From assembly GCF_001908105.1 (NCBI RefSeq), contig NZ_MKGQ01000014.1, positions 59,914 through 90,345 on the forward strand: a stretch of 30,432 nt of DNA, written 5' to 3'. The notes below the pieces were generated by a model that was not told the origin of the DNA, made no database searches, and was given only the letters and a program-made list of their open reading frames with translations. A program made the translations under genes and the position numbers. The stretch's first letter is position 1; each line of letters starts with the position of its first letter. This document shows positions 30,416-30,432 of the stretch, in pieces. The stretch is from Xenorhabdus eapokensis. GTDB lineage: Bacteria > Pseudomonadota > Gammaproteobacteria > Enterobacterales > Enterobacteriaceae.

Positions 30416-30432
30416 CAGCAAGATTTTATCAT
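30410..30432 (+). CDS. Start of an unidentified gene cut by the window edge
   Basis: ATG at 30410 is preceded by AAGGA ten bases upstream and encodes MSQQDFI before the window ends. E. coli has trkH here, which starts differently, so this is not that gene. Too little is present to name a family. The stem-loop over its start recalls the fold-back control of some transposase genes, which makes an insertion sequence a possibility only. Confidence 0.4.

Overview
The window is a stretch of core chromosome from a gammaproteobacterium of the order Enterobacterales. Its proteins resemble Escherichia coli counterparts over their full length, often with equal or nearly equal lengths, and the run rmuC-ubiE-ubiJ-ubiB-tatA-tatB-tatC ... 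rfaH / ubiD-fre / fadA-fadB / pepQ-yigZ follows the E. coli order. The AT-leaning sequence, a Pseudomonas-type HemB beside rfaH, and the local rearrangements point to a Xenorhabdus/Photorhabdus-like lineage (Morganellaceae). That placement is an inference from remembered protein sequences; no database search was run.

Layout. (1) 1-2060: a GlxA/AraC-type regulator whose N-terminus looks damaged or shifted in frame, converging on glucokinase (glk, minus strand). (2) 2061-5780: the purine-base permease ghxP (yjcD) with a candidate PurR operator, then the cation/proton antiporter yjcE. (3) 5802-9930: biotin permease yigM (bioP), overlapped tail to tail by metR, then divergent metE. The metR-metE gap has a perfect MetR site and three tandem MetJ boxes. 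(4) 9931-14117: an accessory-looking part. It holds a Gnt-family permease, uridine phosphorylase udp with a classic two-site CRP promoter, a CX5R tyrosine-phosphatase-like protein and a small DedA membrane protein. (5) 14291-20448: rmuC, the ubiquinone genes ubiE-ubiJ-ubiB and the Tat export genes tatABC. (6) 20566-24553: hemB and rfaH converge on a perfect bidirectional terminator; ubiD and fre follow. (7) 24589-28075: the fadBA fatty-acid oxidation operon on the minus strand, with a FadR operator upstream and a terminator downstream. (8) 28349-30432: pepQ and yigZ overlapping by one base, then the first codons of an unidentified gene where E. coli has trkH. A long stem-loop would bury that gene's ribosome binding site and start codon.

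Functional links: ubiE, ubiJ, ubiB and ubiD all serve ubiquinone synthesis, Fre supplies reduced flavin, and fadBA feeds electrons and acetyl-CoA to respiration. TatABC exports folded, often cofactor-bearing redox proteins. metR/metE are a self-contained methionine regulatory pair. I see no rRNA or tRNA genes, CRISPR array, prophage or biosynthetic cluster, and no convincing new multi-gene system. The best leads are the hairpin-masked gene at the right edge, the broken start of the left-edge regulator, the inserted phosphatase/DedA pair, and the loss of tatD combined with a magnesium-type HemB.
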